A stretch of DNA of 64,000 nt, from the NCBI RefSeq assembly GCF_002813755.1, contig NZ_CP018061.1:486001-550000 (forward strand). The letters run 5' to 3'. The stretch is from Enterococcus mundtii. Lineage in GTDB: Bacteria; Bacillota; Bacilli; Lactobacillales; Enterococcaceae. Positions within the stretch are counted from its first letter, which is position 1. The number at the start of each line of letters is the position of its first letter. The notes beneath the pieces were generated by a model. The model worked only from the letters and a program-made list of their open reading frames with translations. It was not told the origin of the DNA and ran no database searches. The translations under genes and the position numbers were made by a program. Positions 46,198-55,312 of the stretch are shown here, in pieces.

Positions 46198-46755
46198 ATG
46201 GATGGTTTCGTGGGAAGAGTGACGAATTTTAGTAAAGAATATTTACTATTTAAGAGTATGGTATATGCTGAAGAAAATGGGTTATCGACAATCACAGCGA
46301 GAAGTTTAGCTTCTTTTTGTGGCTGTTCTACTTACCCGATCTATGCACATTTTAAATCAATCCGTATACTAAAAGAAAAAATTATCGAAGAGATCACGAT
46401 ATGTTTTGATCGATATTTAGCTGAATACGTTATTGACGATTTTTTCAGTGTCGTTCATTTATTGAAGGAGTTTTTCTCGATTCATGAGAGTATTAGAGGA
46501 GTAGTTATCAAATCCGAATTAGACATGGCCTCGTTGTTCAAACGAACGTTCTCAGAATTTGTCAGAGAACATACGGGAATCAAAGAAGCGTATTTATTAG
46601 AACTTCTTTGGCTGAACGCATTAGGAAGTTTAAATTCAGATAAATCATCAAAGGAATTTTTTGAGACAATGACATTGATTTGGAATAAGTTAGCAGAATT
46701 AGAAGATGATTTGCCTGAAATGCTAACAAATATCCAATACGTTCCGGTTAATTGA
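46198..46755 (+). CDS. TetR/AcrR family transcriptional regulator
   Basis: A 185-residue repressor-type protein. The N-terminal HTH (AEENGLSTITARSLASFCGC, then STYPIYAHFKS) is the TetR DNA-binding domain, with the YxxF segment; the rest is the ligand-binding helical domain. The start is uncertain: ATG 46198 touches the purine-rich GGAAAGG, whereas GTG 46210 and GTG 46219 in frame have better distance. No transporter lies next to it now, because the IS element was inserted directly downstream. Ligand and targets unknown. Confidence 0.85.
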   Translation: MDGFVGRVTNFSKEYLLFKSMVYAEENGLSTITARSLASFCGCSTYPIYAHFKSIRILKEKIIEEITICFDRYLAEYVIDDFFSVVHLLKEFFSIHESIRGVVIKSELDMASLFKRTFSEFVREHTGIKEAYLLELLWLNALGSLNSDKSSKEFFETMTLIWNKLAELEDDLPEMLTNIQYVPVN

Positions 46756-46799
46756 CCTTACATTTCTTTGGATGGATGATTTACTTTAGTTGTTCGTAT

Positions 46800-46832
46800 G
46801 AAGCATCTCCAAAAAGGAGGTGCTTTTTTTAA
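46800..46832 (+). terminator. Terminator of the TetR gene
   Basis: AAGCATCTCC pairs with GGAGGTGCTT, loop AAAAA, then TTTTTT. The IS200/IS605 element begins just behind the T-run. Confidence 0.85.
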
Positions 46833-46993
46833 CAGAATTAGGCAGAAGTCGCCCATCCTCTATAGGTGGGTGATGAATGCCGTTCGGTATGAGGGTTACC
46901 GTTGGTAACTCGAAGACCGACAACTAAGGCGTATTGCTTTTTTATTTTGTCTCATGTTAAAATCAGTCTATACAAGAAATGAGTTGATACAAC

Positions 46994-47398
46994 ATGGAAT
47001 TAGACACAAATAACCATTCAGTATTTCTTCTTTATTATCACCTTGTTTTAGTAACGAAATATCGTAGACAAGTAATTGATAATGAAATATCTAACTACGC
47101 TAAAGCGACTTTTGAAAGAATCTCAGAATCGTATCATATCACTTTAGTTGAGTGGAATCATGATAAAGACCACGTTCATATTATGTTCAAAGCTCAACCA
47201 AAAACAGAATTGACAAAATTTATCAATGCCTATAAAAGTGCTAGTTCACGTTTGATAAAGCGCAATTATCCAAGAATCAAACAATTTCTTTGGAAAGAAA
47301 TGTTCTGGTCAAAAAGTTTTTGTCTTTTGACAACTGGTGGAGCACCAATTGATGTGATTAAGAAATATATTCAAAATCAAGGAAACAATCATAAATAG
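46994..47398 (+). CDS. tnpA: TnpA, Y1 HUH transposase
   Basis: Single-strand DNA transposase of 134 residues that excises and inserts the element through a 5'-phosphotyrosine link. The HUH metal motif is H60-V-H62 (DHVHIM), and the nucleophile is Y125 in [18 protein letters not shown] is the conserved strand before the tyrosine helix. All catalytic residues are present, so the element may still be mobile. The length fits active IS200/IS605 TnpA. It starts about 160 bases from the left end and is followed 16 bases on by tnpB. Confidence 0.96.
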   Translation: MELDTNNHSVFLLYYHLVLVTKYRRQVIDNEISNYAKATFERISESYHITLVEWNHDKDHVHIMFKAQPKTELTKFINAYKSASSRLIKRNYPRIKQFLWKEMFWSKSFCLLTTGGAPIDVIKKYIQNQGNNHK

Positions 47399-47414
47399 AA
47401 AGCAGGCGAGCTTT

Positions 47415-48563
47415 ATGGAGCGACTAAAAGCATATAAATTTAGAATCTATCCAACAGAAGAACAAGAAACCTTCTTTGCTAAGTCTTTTGGCTGTGTCCG
47501 TAAGGTCTACAATCTAATGCTTGATGACCGAATGAAAGCTTATAAAGAAACTAGGAAAAATTCCTCTAAAAAAATGAGTTTTCCAACGCCTGCAAAATAT
47601 AAGCAAGATTTTCCGTTCTTGAAAGAAGTGGATAGTCTTGCTTTAGCAAATGCACAACTCAACCTAGATAAGGCGTATAAGAACTTCTTTCGCGATAAGT
47701 CCGCCGGATTTCCTCGTTTCAAAAGCAAGAAAAATCCAGTTCAAAGCTATACGACTAACAATCAAAATGGAACAATCGCTTTGATTGATAATCAATTTGT
47801 CAAACTTCCTAAGTTGAAGTCGTTAGTTAAAATTACGCTCCATAGACAACCTAAAGGTCTGATCAAATCCGCTACAATATCACGTCATTCTAGCGGTAAA
47901 TATTATATTTCTTTATTGTGTAAAGAAGAAATAGCTGAGCTTCCTAAAACTAATTCCGCTATTGGAATTGACCTTGGTATAACTGATTTTGCAATCCTTT
48001 CTAATGGTCAAAAGATTGATAACAATAAATTCACGTCAAAAATGTCAAAAAAACTAAAACGTGAACAACGTAAGTTGTCAAGACGTGCATTATTAGCTAA
48101 ACAAAAAGGTATCAATCTGTTTGAAGCTAGAAATTATCAAAAACAAAAACGTAAAATAGCACGACTACATGAAAAAGTAATGAATCAACGCAATGACTTT
48201 CTAAACAAGTTGAGCACAGAGATTATCAAAAATCACGATATGATCTGTATAGAAGACTTAAATACAAAAGGTATGTTGCGTAATCATAAACTAGCAAAAA
48301 GTATTTCGGATGTTTCATGGTCTAGTTTTGTGACTAGGTTACAATACAAAGCTGACTGGTACGGTCGAAAAATTATCGAAGTGGATAAGTGGTTCCCATC
48401 CAGTCAAATCTGTTCGAATTGTGGACACAAAGACGGCAAGAAATCTCTAGAAATTCGAGAATGGACTTGTCCTGTTTGTCATGTTCATCATGACCGAGAT
48501 ATCAATGCTAGTATCAATATTCTGACCGAAGGTCTAAGACTACATTCTATGGGATTAGCTTAG
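47415..48563 (+). CDS. tnpB: TnpB, RNA-guided DNA endonuclease
   Basis: A 382-residue nuclease ancestral to Cas12, guided by an RNA transcribed from the right end of the element; it favours retention of the transposon. The RuvC residues are all there: D186 in [10 protein letters not shown]280 in CIEDLN, and D359/D361 in [11 protein letters not shown]. The zinc finger ([20 protein letters not shown] with PVC following) is intact. The N-terminal helical recognition domain is complete. Spacing of the catalytic residues matches characterised TnpB enzymes. GCAGGCGAG precedes the ATG. It is likely active. Confidence 0.96.
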   Translation: MERLKAYKFRIYPTEEQETFFAKSFGCVRKVYNLMLDDRMKAYKETRKNSSKKMSFPTPAKYKQDFPFLKEVDSLALANAQLNLDKAYKNFFRDKSAGFPRFKSKKNPVQSYTTNNQNGTIALIDNQFVKLPKLKSLVKITLHRQPKGLIKSATISRHSSGKYYISLLCKEEIAELPKTNSAIGIDLGITDFAILSNGQKIDNNKFTSKMSKKLKREQRKLSRRALLAKQKGINLFEARNYQKQKRKIARLHEKVMNQRNDFLNKLSTEIIKNHDMICIEDLNTKGMLRNHKLAKSISDVSWSSFVTRLQYKADWYGRKIIEVDKWFPSSQICSNCGHKDGKKSLEIREWTCPVCHVHHDRDINASINILTEGLRLHSMGLA

Positions 48564-48731
48564 ATCCAATCATCAAAAACCGTAGGAACTATGGGGATAG
48601 CTTGGTAAATAAGAGAAACCGCTGTGAGTAAAGAAATACGCTTGCAAGTATGCTCTATTCCCAAGAAGCTCCCACTTCAAGCGTTAAAAACCGGTAGGTT
48701 TAGCTAAGTGGTGAGTAGTTCACCGCATCAA
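48480..48731 (+). ncRNA. Predicted omega RNA (reRNA) of TnpB
   Basis: In this family the guide RNA overlaps the 3' end of tnpB and runs through the right end, its last bases being the flanking host DNA. Here the 168 bases after the tnpB stop are rich in short stems and end with the right-end hairpin at 48712-48725. The flank from about 48732 (starting ACTAAGGTTGCTTG) would be the guide. Limits are estimates. Confidence 0.5.
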
Positions 48732-48913
48732 ACTAAGGTTGCTTGAAACCGAAAATGCCAAATGAGGCGTCGTACAAAAGCAAATAATAAAACAAGACAG
48801 TATGTGCTTTTTGTAATTTTTTTTGCTATTCATCGGGCAGGGCTCATAGCAATTAGTTCGCTTATCTATTTGACTGTGATATGATTGTAGTAGATAAAAA
48901 GGAGCTGATAATT

Positions 48914-49249
48914 ATGAAAACATCAACAAAAGTAACGATTGGATTAAGTGTCGCAGCAGCAGCAAGTGTGGCAACAGCTGTAGTTGTTTCTGGCAAAGTG
49001 ATCGAAAAAATCCATCATCTAAGTAACCGAACAAAAGTAAAAAAATTCGTGTATGACAAATTTGATGGGAATGAAAAGTTATTAGATGTCGTCGACCATT
49101 TATCAGATAGCGATTTAGATTCATTGATGGGCATGCTAGCAAAGATTAAATCTGGCAAAAAGAAAATTTCTGTCTACGGTGACTCTATCAAAGACTCGAC
49201 AGAAGATGCGAAAGGTCGTCTGATGTCACTTGTTGAGAAAATGATCTAA
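48914..49249 (+). CDS. Small membrane-anchored protein of unknown function
   Basis: A 111-residue protein with one N-terminal hydrophobic segment rich in alanine and valine (TIGLSVAAAASVATAVVVSG) and a charged helical remainder. The segment LDVVDHLSDSDLDSLMGMLA is followed by a lysine-rich stretch. It looks like a small single-pass protein with its bulk in the cytoplasm; no family recognised. AAAGGAG is well placed for ATG 48914, so the earlier in-frame start is rejected. It is monocistronic with its own TATGAT-like promoter and terminator. Confidence 0.7.
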   Translation: MKTSTKVTIGLSVAAAASVATAVVVSGKVIEKIHHLSNRTKVKKFVYDKFDGNEKLLDVVDHLSDSDLDSLMGMLAKIKSGKKKISVYGDSIKDSTEDAKGRLMSLVEKMI

Positions 49250-49274
49250 AAACGATTCTCTTTGGATTGATCGA

Positions 49275-49322
49275 AAAAAGGAACAAGCAAGGCGATGTTT
49301 ATTGCTGCTTGTTCCTTTTTTT
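49275..49322. terminator. Bidirectional terminator between the small membrane protein and PucR-like genes
   Basis: AAAAAAGGAACAAGCA pairs with TGCTTGTTCCTTTTTT across a 16-base loop; T-runs on both strands. Confidence 0.9.
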
Positions 49323-50172
49323 ATATGTGTAACAAAAGGAGGTAACAAAAGAGTAAGTCATCTGCTTTTTTTAAATTGAAGCCTGTTTGTTCGTCAAACT
49401 TTTCGATCCGATATTGGAGAGTGTTTCGATGCATGAAGAGTTGCTTAGCCGCTGAACTGATATTCCCAAAATTCTTCCACAGTTCGATAATGATGTCTTC
49501 CATTTTAAAACTACGGATTATTTCTTGATATTCATTTGTTAGCTGACTGGATGTAACTAATTCTTTTGTATAATAATATAAGGCAATTTCTTGTATGGAA
49601 GTCGTTTGGTCGGCTACTTGTATTTGTGTTCGTTTATTCAGGAAAATTTTTCGTTCTTCATTGAACATAGCGGTTAGATTTTGTCCAGCTGAATGGAATG
49701 AACCGACAAAGGCTTGTGTCGTCATATCAAAATCGACATCAAGAGATAAAAAGATACCTTTAAGATCTGCCGTATTCAAATAATTGGCATGCTTTCTTTC
49801 GATGATCAACGCATCTGTCTCTGTGTAAAGAAAAAAATCAAGAGCTTCGGGAAATAATCCAGAAATTGTTTCTCGCCATTCTTTTTGTAAGAAATCGGAT
49901 CTCTTTTCAAAATGTAACTGAATGATTCGGCAGCTTTCTTCACATACATATCCCTTTTCCTCAAATAAATATTGATACCAAGGATGTCTGTCTAAGGTGT
50001 TTGTTTTCTGAAATAACGCTTTCAAAAGTTTCTCTTCTTGAACGGACAAGGAACTTTTATCGATCCACAAGAAGTAATCTTCTACGACTAGTGAAAGAAT
50101 TCGATCATCAGAAGAAGGAGTATTCTTTTTTTGTGCATTTGGGTATAATCCTAGTAACTTTTCTGTGTTCAT
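49321..50172 (-). CDS. PucR/CdaR-type transcriptional regulator
   Basis: A 283-residue protein whose last 60 residues form the PucR C-terminal HTH (NFGNISSAAKQLFMHRNTLQ, then YRIEKFDEQTGF). The N-terminal part is shorter than in classical PucR and without an obvious ligand domain. Regulators with this C-terminus control purine, sugar-acid or amino acid genes, but nothing nearby points to a substrate. The gene is divergent from tadA and ends in a shared terminator. The start ATG 50172 has AGGTGAAG before it. Confidence 0.82.
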   Translation of the reverse strand: MNTEKLLGLYPNAQKKNTPSSDDRILSLVVEDYFLWIDKSSLSVQEEKLLKALFQKTNTLDRHPWYQYLFEEKGYVCEESCRIIQLHFEKRSDFLQKEWRETISGLFPEALDFFLYTETDALIIERKHANYLNTADLKGIFLSLDVDFDMTTQAFVGSFHSAGQNLTAMFNEERKIFLNKRTQIQVADQTTSIQEIALYYYTKELVTSSQLTNEYQEIIRSFKMEDIIIELWKNFGNISSAAKQLFMHRNTLQYRIEKFDEQTGFNLKKADDLLFCYLLLLHI

Positions 50173-50303
50173 TTACTTCACCTCATTCACTAGTTTACCA
50201 TAGGACACGGCGATAAGGAAAAACTCTTTGTACTTCACCAAAAAGCCAGTTATACTATGTTTGATAGAGAAGATAAGTAAATCTAAAAAAGGTAGGAGTA
50301 CAA

Positions 50304-50798
50304 GTGGAAGAAACAGAACAACAGCGAACAAAAGAAGAATGGATGCGTGTGGCTATTGAAGAAGCCAAAAAAGCAGAAGCGTTAGCAGAAGTACCAATCG
50401 GTGCCATCGTGGTTCACCAAGGACAGATTATTGGGCGTGGACACAATTTGAGAGAAACAACACAAAATGCAACAACACATGCTGAGATGATTGCGATCCA
50501 AGAAGCATGTAAGGCAATCGGAAGTTGGCGTTTAGAGGAAACACAATTATATGTCACGTTAGAACCGTGCCCAATGTGTAGCGGTGCCATGATTCTTTCT
50601 CGCGTAAAAGAAGTTTACTTTGGTGCCTATGATCCAAAAGGAGGAACCGCAGGGACATTGATGAATTTACTTGAGGATGAACGTTTCAACCATCAAGCCG
50701 ATGTGGAAGGCGGGATATTAGAAGAAGAATGTGGTGAACTTTTATCTGTGTTTTTTAGAAATTTGCGAGCAAAGAAAAAGAAATTAAAAAAGGACTAG
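50304..50798 (+). CDS. tadA: tRNA-specific adenosine(34) deaminase
   Basis: Converts wobble adenosine 34 to inosine in tRNA-Arg(ACG), an essential step. The 164-residue protein has the zinc/catalytic motif THAEMIAI (HAE) and PCPMCSGAM (PCxxC), and the deaminase fold start WMRVAIEEAKKAEALAEVPI. The start is GTG 50304 with TAGGAG 8 bases upstream. The lysine-rich tail (RAKKKKLKKD) may bind tRNA. As in many Firmicutes it lies directly before the SRP RNA gene. Confidence 0.96.
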   Translation: MEETEQQRTKEEWMRVAIEEAKKAEALAEVPIGAIVVHQGQIIGRGHNLRETTQNATTHAEMIAIQEACKAIGSWRLEETQLYVTLEPCPMCSGAMILSRVKEVYFGAYDPKGGTAGTLMNLLEDERFNHQADVEGGILEEECGELLSVFFRNLRAKKKKLKKD

Positions 50799-50831
50799 CC
50801 AAGGATAATAAAATGCGGTATACTATTCCTT

Positions 50832-50925
50832 GCCGAAAGGCTAGGACAATGGTGGGCTTGTGAAGCGTGTCAGATCCGGAAGGAAGCAGCACTAAGCAGG
50901 TGCCGCCATGTGTCTGATTGATTAG
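50832..50925 (+). ncRNA. ffs: Signal recognition particle RNA (small bacterial type)
   Basis: The invariant SRP domain IV is seen as GTGTCAGATCCGGAAGGAAG followed by CAGCACTAAGC, with flanking arms GGTGGGC... and GTGCCGCC closing the hairpin. The position after tadA is classical. A terminator follows at 50932. Ends are approximate. Confidence 0.93.
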
Positions 50926-50931
50926 ATTTAT

Positions 50932-50957
50932 TAAGCCTAAAGGGCTTTTTTTATTAG
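50932..50957 (+). terminator. Terminator of the SRP RNA
   Basis: AAGCC-TAAA-GGGCTT hairpin followed by TTTTTATT. Confidence 0.85.
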
Positions 50958-51081
50958 AGGCAAGTTTAAGGTATTTAGATTTTGTAAAAAAGTCTAAGTA
51001 CCTTTTTTTTGTGCAAAAACTTTCCATGTGAACAAAGGGAAACCCTATGGTATGATGAAAAAAAGTGAGGTGGAACAAACA

Positions 51082-52488
51082 GTGGAAGAAATCGTTCTTT
51101 TACACACGAATGACTTACATTCTCATCTTGAAAACTGGCCACGGATCAGAAGATTCCTTGAGCAAAAAAAACGTGAAAATGAGAAAAAAAATAATACGAC
51201 AACTCTCACGGTTGATCTTGGGGATTTTGTTGATCGTTGGCATCCTTTGTCAGAAGCAACGAATGGTCATGCCAATGTTGAACTAATGAATCAAATCGGC
51301 TATGATGCAGCAACTATAGGGAATAATGAAGGTGTAGGTAATTCCAAGAATGAGTTGAATCATTTATATGATCACGCGAATTTTGATGTGCTACTGAGCA
51401 ACTTATTCGATAAAAATACTTTGCAACCACCAGTGTGGACAAAGCCATATAAAATCATCGAAACAAAGCAACGAACAAAAGTCGGTCTAATTGCTTTTAC
51501 TGCGCCATTTCCTTTGACATATAATCCAAATGGTTGGGATATCCGCCAACCTTATGACCTTTTGCCCGAACTAGTGGAACAATTGCGTCCCCAGGTAGAC
51601 GTCCTTATTTTAATGAGTCATCTAGGGATCCAAGATGATTTACAGATTGCAAAAGAAATCCCTGCAATCGATGTGATTTTAGGATCACATACCCATCATC
51701 TTTTTATTGATGGGAAAGTCGTAAATGAGGTACAATTAGCCGCTGCCGGAAAATTTGGGCAATATGTAGGGGAAGTACATCTTTCATTGGAAAATAAAAA
51801 AATCGTCGGACACTACGCCAAAGCGATTCCGACAGATACCATGACTGCATTCGTAGAGGATGAGAAAGAAATCGCCGGTTATCTTGAACAAGGACATCGT
51901 CTTTTAGCCCAAAAGAAAGTGGCAGATCTGCCATTTGACTTATCACTTGATTTATTTGATGAACATTCTTTTATCCAAATCGCTTTAGAAGCGGTAAAAG
52001 AAAGAGGGAACACAGAAGCATCATTTCTAAATAGTGGGCTTTTTTTGAATAGCGTACCTAAAGGGCTGGTGGATCAAGATCAACTCCATAGCGCATTACC
52101 TCATCCGATGCATTTGATCAACGTTACACTGAAAGGCTCGGATATGATTCGCTTAGTGTTGGAAATCGAAAAAAGTCGACTCTTCTTACGGAATTTTCCT
52201 ATCAAAGGAATGGGATTTCGTGGTCAGATATTTGGTGAGATTTTCTATAATGGGATCACATATGATGCGGTCAACCGAGAAGTTCTGTGGCAAAAACAAC
52301 CAATCGAAGAGAAAAAGAATTATACCGTTACTACGGTGGACCATCTGATGTTTGTTCCTTTTTTCCCAACCATCGAAATTGTCGGACAGGTCGATTTTTT
52401 ATTTCCCGAATTTATTCGCACAGTAGTGGGAGACTACTTAAATGCTCACTACCCAACCAATGAAAAAGAAGGTATAATAGAAAAATAG
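51082..52488 (+). CDS. yunD: Metallophosphatase / 5'-nucleotidase-like protein, YunD type
   Basis: A 468-residue phosphoesterase of the 5'-nucleotidase family but without a signal peptide, so probably cytoplasmic. The metallophosphatase motifs are LLHTNDLHSHLEN (DxH), VDLGDFVDRW (GD), TIGNNEG (GN[HE], here GNNE), and ILGSHTHHLF (GHTH-like). The C-terminal part is the nucleotide-binding domain. The chosen start is GTG 51082, with GAGGTGG 8 bases before; an upstream ATG (51028) lacks a ribosome site. It is first gene of the yunD-yutD-yutF-DUF1461 run. Confidence 0.88.
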   Translation: MEEIVLLHTNDLHSHLENWPRIRRFLEQKKRENEKKNNTTTLTVDLGDFVDRWHPLSEATNGHANVELMNQIGYDAATIGNNEGVGNSKNELNHLYDHANFDVLLSNLFDKNTLQPPVWTKPYKIIETKQRTKVGLIAFTAPFPLTYNPNGWDIRQPYDLLPELVEQLRPQVDVLILMSHLGIQDDLQIAKEIPAIDVILGSHTHHLFIDGKVVNEVQLAAAGKFGQYVGEVHLSLENKKIVGHYAKAIPTDTMTAFVEDEKEIAGYLEQGHRLLAQKKVADLPFDLSLDLFDEHSFIQIALEAVKERGNTEASFLNSGLFLNSVPKGLVDQDQLHSALPHPMHLINVTLKGSDMIRLVLEIEKSRLFLRNFPIKGMGFRGQIFGEIFYNGITYDAVNREVLWQKQPIEEKKNYTVTTVDHLMFVPFFPTIEIVGQVDFLFPEFIRTVVGDYLNAHYPTNEKEGIIEK

Positions 52489-52499
52489 GTGGTGAAAGC

Positions 52500-53183
52500 A
52501 TGTCGACGAAACAAAATAAACAACACAACAGTGACAAAAAAGAGAGTCAAGAAACGGTCGATCGCTCACAAGAACAAACGGTGACCGAAGAAGTGACGGC
52601 AGTTTTAGAAGAAATAATCGAGGAAACGAAGCCAGAGAAAGTCAAGGGAGAAATCGTCACATTGACAGATGAAACGAATCTTTTGATTGGTGATAGACCT
52701 TATCGTATCGTAACGGATTACCGGGAAGGTTTCAATGCTGAGAAGCTTGGTGAGAGATATAGCGAAGTGCTTTCCAGATACGATTACATCGTAGGTGACT
52801 GGGGTTACGAACAGCTACGTTTGAAAGGCTTTTTTGATGCCACGAATCGACGTGCTCACCCAGATCAGCGAATTGATGCATTAGAAGATTATTTATACGA
52901 ATATTGTAATTTTGGTTGCGCATATTTTGTCATTGAACGTATTGGTGGAAAAAAAGAAAAAAACACCCAACGACGCAAAAAGAAAAAAAATCCGAATCGC
53001 AACAATCAAGCGCATATTGATGAAAAAAAAGCGCCCGTTGAATCAGTACGCAAACAACCTGTGATCAAAAATCGTAAACCAGCAACTACTAAGGCAACAC
53101 CAAAGGGAACTGAAAAATCGTCAGAACGCCCAACAAAATCAACTTCTAAAAAGAATTTTACTATTAGACAAAGGGAAGAATGA
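52500..53183 (+). CDS. yutD: YutD-like protein (DUF1027)
   Basis: A 227-residue protein with a charged N-terminal extension, a YutD core (about 60-150: [59 protein letters not shown]), and a lysine/asparagine-rich disordered tail. The function is unknown; it is conserved in the same context across Lactobacillales and Bacillales. It starts 11 bases after yunD behind GGTGGTG, and ends 4 bases before yutF. Genetic linkage suggests a shared role in nucleotide or phosphate housekeeping, but this is inference only. Confidence 0.9.
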   Translation: MSTKQNKQHNSDKKESQETVDRSQEQTVTEEVTAVLEEIIEETKPEKVKGEIVTLTDETNLLIGDRPYRIVTDYREGFNAEKLGERYSEVLSRYDYIVGDWGYEQLRLKGFFDATNRRAHPDQRIDALEDYLYEYCNFGCAYFVIERIGGKKEKNTQRRKKKKNPNRNNQAHIDEKKAPVESVRKQPVIKNRKPATTKATPKGTEKSSERPTKSTSKKNFTIRQREE

Positions 53184-53187
53184 TCCT

Positions 53188-53952
53188 ATGAATTATAAAG
53201 GCTATTTGATCGATTTAGACGGAACGATCTATCGTGGAACGGAGCCGATACCGGCAGGAAAACGATTCGTCGAACAGTTACAGGAAAATGGGACGCCCTT
53301 TTTATTTGTAACCAACAATACGACAAAAACACCGGGAACAGTGGCACAACGTTTAGCCACTGAGTTTGATATCCATGTCTCACCAGAAACGATCTATACA
53401 GCATCTCTAGCGACAATTGATTTCATGAAATCAGACGCTAAAGGAAATAAAGTGTATGTGATCGGTGAAGCTGGCTTGACAGATTTGATCTTAGAGGCAG
53501 GGTTTGTATGGGAAGAAGAACACCCTGATTACGTCGTAGTAGGTCTAGACAATCACTTGACTTACGAAAAAGTGGTGACCGCAACCTTAGCAATCCAAAA
53601 AGGGGCAACGTTTATCGGTACGAATCCTGATAAAAATATCCCTACAGAAAGAGGATTATTACCTGGAGCTGGCTCGGTTGTTTCTTTTGTAGAGACAGCG
53701 ACACAAACCACACCGGTCTATATTGGAAAGCCAGAAGCTATCATTATGGATAAAGCAGTGGAACTTTTAGGATTGAACAAAGAAGAAGTCATCATGGTAG
53801 GGGACAATTATGAAACTGACATCCAAGCAGGGATTCGTAATGGCATTGACACCTTGCTAGTATTGTCAGGTTTTACGAAAGAAGAAGACATCCCACAACT
53901 ACCAACACCAGCAACCTTCGTCTTGCAATCGTTAGATGAATGGAGTTTCTAA
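53188..53952 (+). CDS. yutF: HAD-superfamily phosphatase, NagD/YutF type
   Basis: A 254-residue HAD phosphatase (TIGR01457-like). Motif I is [11 protein letters not shown], motif II VTNNTT, motif III includes the lysine in [13 protein letters not shown], and motif [16 protein letters not shown]. The cap region is of the NagD (C2) type. The B. subtilis homologue acts on nucleotides and sugar phosphates with broad specificity. AGGGAAGAATG precedes the ATG inside the preceding operon. The following membrane protein gene begins just after its stop. Confidence 0.95.
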   Translation: MNYKGYLIDLDGTIYRGTEPIPAGKRFVEQLQENGTPFLFVTNNTTKTPGTVAQRLATEFDIHVSPETIYTASLATIDFMKSDAKGNKVYVIGEAGLTDLILEAGFVWEEEHPDYVVVGLDNHLTYEKVVTATLAIQKGATFIGTNPDKNIPTERGLLPGAGSVVSFVETATQTTPVYIGKPEAIIMDKAVELLGLNKEEVIMVGDNYETDIQAGIRNGIDTLLVLSGFTKEEDIPQLPTPATFVLQSLDEWSF

Positions 53953-53956
53953 AACA

Positions 53957-54604
53957 ATGAAAAATAAACGATGGCAATGGGTGGAGTATGCGGGGATGGT
54001 TAGTTTGTTCCTGACGTTGCTCACTTTAGCAATTGCAATAACGATCAATTTTCGTCCACTTTATGTATTTGATATCGGACATCTAGGTATCTTGGATTAC
54101 ACCACCGTGGATCAACCAACATTACTCCAAAATTATGATCAATTGATGAGGTATCTGAATAATCCTTTTGAGCAAGTGTTGGCACTTCCTGACTTTCCAA
54201 TGTCAGCGAGTGGCTTACATCATTTTTATGAAGTCAAGTTATTATTCATGCTTAATTATGGGGTGTTGCTACTAACATTGATCCCAAGCGGTTTGTTCCT
54301 TCGTCAATTGAAAAGAGACCAACGTTTGTGGCGGCTGATCCGTCCTTTTCAAATCGGCATGGTCTTGCCATTTGTTTTTGGCTTTTTCATGTTGATTGGC
54401 TTTGATCGTTTTTTTATTCTTTTTCACGAAACATTTTTCAATAATGATGACTGGCTGTTTGATCCTCAGACTGATCCAATCATCAATGTGTTACCTGAGC
54501 AATACTTCATGCATTGTTTCATTCTGTTTTTTGTGCTTATCGAATTATTTTTCGCTTTGATGGTTCTTGTTGGCAAAAGAGAATTGAAAAAGGGGAACAA
54601 TTAA
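53957..54604 (+). CDS. DUF1461 (TIGR01906) integral membrane protein
   Basis: A 215-residue membrane protein with four hydrophobic helices (about 10-30, 94-114, 133-155, 183-205) and an extracellular loop after the first. The pattern (LLTLAIAITINFRPLYVFDI, GLHHFYEVKLLFMLNYGVLL) is that of the DUF1461 family, of unknown function and usually in this operon. ATG 53957 is preferred over 53936, which lies inside yutF. It ends the operon, with a strong shared terminator. Confidence 0.88.
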   Translation: MKNKRWQWVEYAGMVSLFLTLLTLAIAITINFRPLYVFDIGHLGILDYTTVDQPTLLQNYDQLMRYLNNPFEQVLALPDFPMSASGLHHFYEVKLLFMLNYGVLLLTLIPSGLFLRQLKRDQRLWRLIRPFQIGMVLPFVFGFFMLIGFDRFFILFHETFFNNDDWLFDPQTDPIINVLPEQYFMHCFILFFVLIELFFALMVLVGKRELKKGNN

Positions 54605-54648
54605 ACAATCACTTTCGGGTAGCGCGTTGATTGCTTTTTCGGATATAG

Positions 54649-54701
54649 CAAAAAATCATCCATAAAAATCCTTTTGCGATTTTTATGGATGATTTTTTAT
54701 T
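54649..54701. terminator. Bidirectional terminator between the DUF1461 and pgpA genes
   Basis: AAAAAATCATCCATAAAAAT pairs perfectly with ATTTTTATGGATGATTTTTT around a short loop. Confidence 0.95.
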
Positions 54702-54710
54702 TTTATTTGA

Positions 54711-55220
54711 TTATTGTGTCAAACGGCTCCGTTTTTCCGGTTCTTGGTGGGCTAAACGGCTTGCGGCAGAAGCGGCAATTGCTCCCACGATATCATCTAA
54801 AAATGTATGGACATTTTTGCCATCGTGACTATTTAACTTTTTCAAGATCCCAGGTTTTACTTTATCAATATAGCCATAATTGGTAAAGCCAATCGTTCCA
54901 TAAACGTTGACGATCGACAAGGCTAAAATTTCATCTATTCCGTATAATCCTTCATCATCTTCAATGATATGCTGAAGAGGGCTCATCAATTGTTTTTGTT
55001 CTGCCAAGATATCTAATTGGATGCCAGTAATGATCGCGTTATGGACTTCACGCTTTGTCAAGACTGCGTTAATACTTTCCGCACAATCCTCCAAGCTTAA
55101 ATCTGAGATATAGTCTTTTTGTAAAAACATGACTAATTCAGCGATATCCTCGATTGTTACCCCACGTTCTTTTAGGAGATCTCGCGCTTTTTCTTCTAAG
55201 GTTTCTGTTTTTATGACCAT
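54711..55220 (-). CDS. pgpA: Phosphatidylglycerophosphatase A-like protein (YutG type)
   Basis: A 169-residue protein of the PgpA family that lacks strong membrane helices, like Gram-positive YutG. Family segments are DIAELVMFLQKDYISDLSLE, REVHNAIITGIQLDILAEQK, EGLYGIDEILALSIVNVYG and HTFLDDIVGAIAASAASRLA. The enzyme dephosphorylates phosphatidylglycerophosphate to phosphatidylglycerol in gamma-proteobacteria; the soluble Gram-positive form is less well characterised. It converges on the yunD-DUF1461 operon. Confidence 0.88.
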   Translation of the reverse strand: MVIKTETLEEKARDLLKERGVTIEDIAELVMFLQKDYISDLSLEDCAESINAVLTKREVHNAIITGIQLDILAEQKQLMSPLQHIIEDDEGLYGIDEILALSIVNVYGTIGFTNYGYIDKVKPGILKKLNSHDGKNVHTFLDDIVGAIAASAASRLAHQEPEKRSRLTQ

Positions 55221-55312
55221 TTTTGATTCCTCCGTCTCTTCTTTCTATCTATAATGGTAACGTAGTACGTACAAAAAGCAAGAATCATTTCTTCTATAAA
55301 AAAGCAGCTGAG

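Larger units (their letters stand above)
46836..48731 (+). mobile_element. IS200/IS605-family insertion sequence (IS605 type, tnpA + tnpB)
   Basis: A complete single-strand transposon. The left end has subterminal hairpins GCCCATC-loop-GGTGGGT (about 46849-46870) and GGGTTACC-GTT-GGTAACTC (about 46895-46914). The two genes lie head to tail. The right end has hairpin GGTGA-GTAG-TTCACC (about 48712-48725) followed by TCAA, a cleavage-type tetranucleotide. There are no terminal inverted repeats and no target duplication, as expected. Exact ends are estimates; the left end sits directly after a terminator T-run. Confidence 0.88.
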
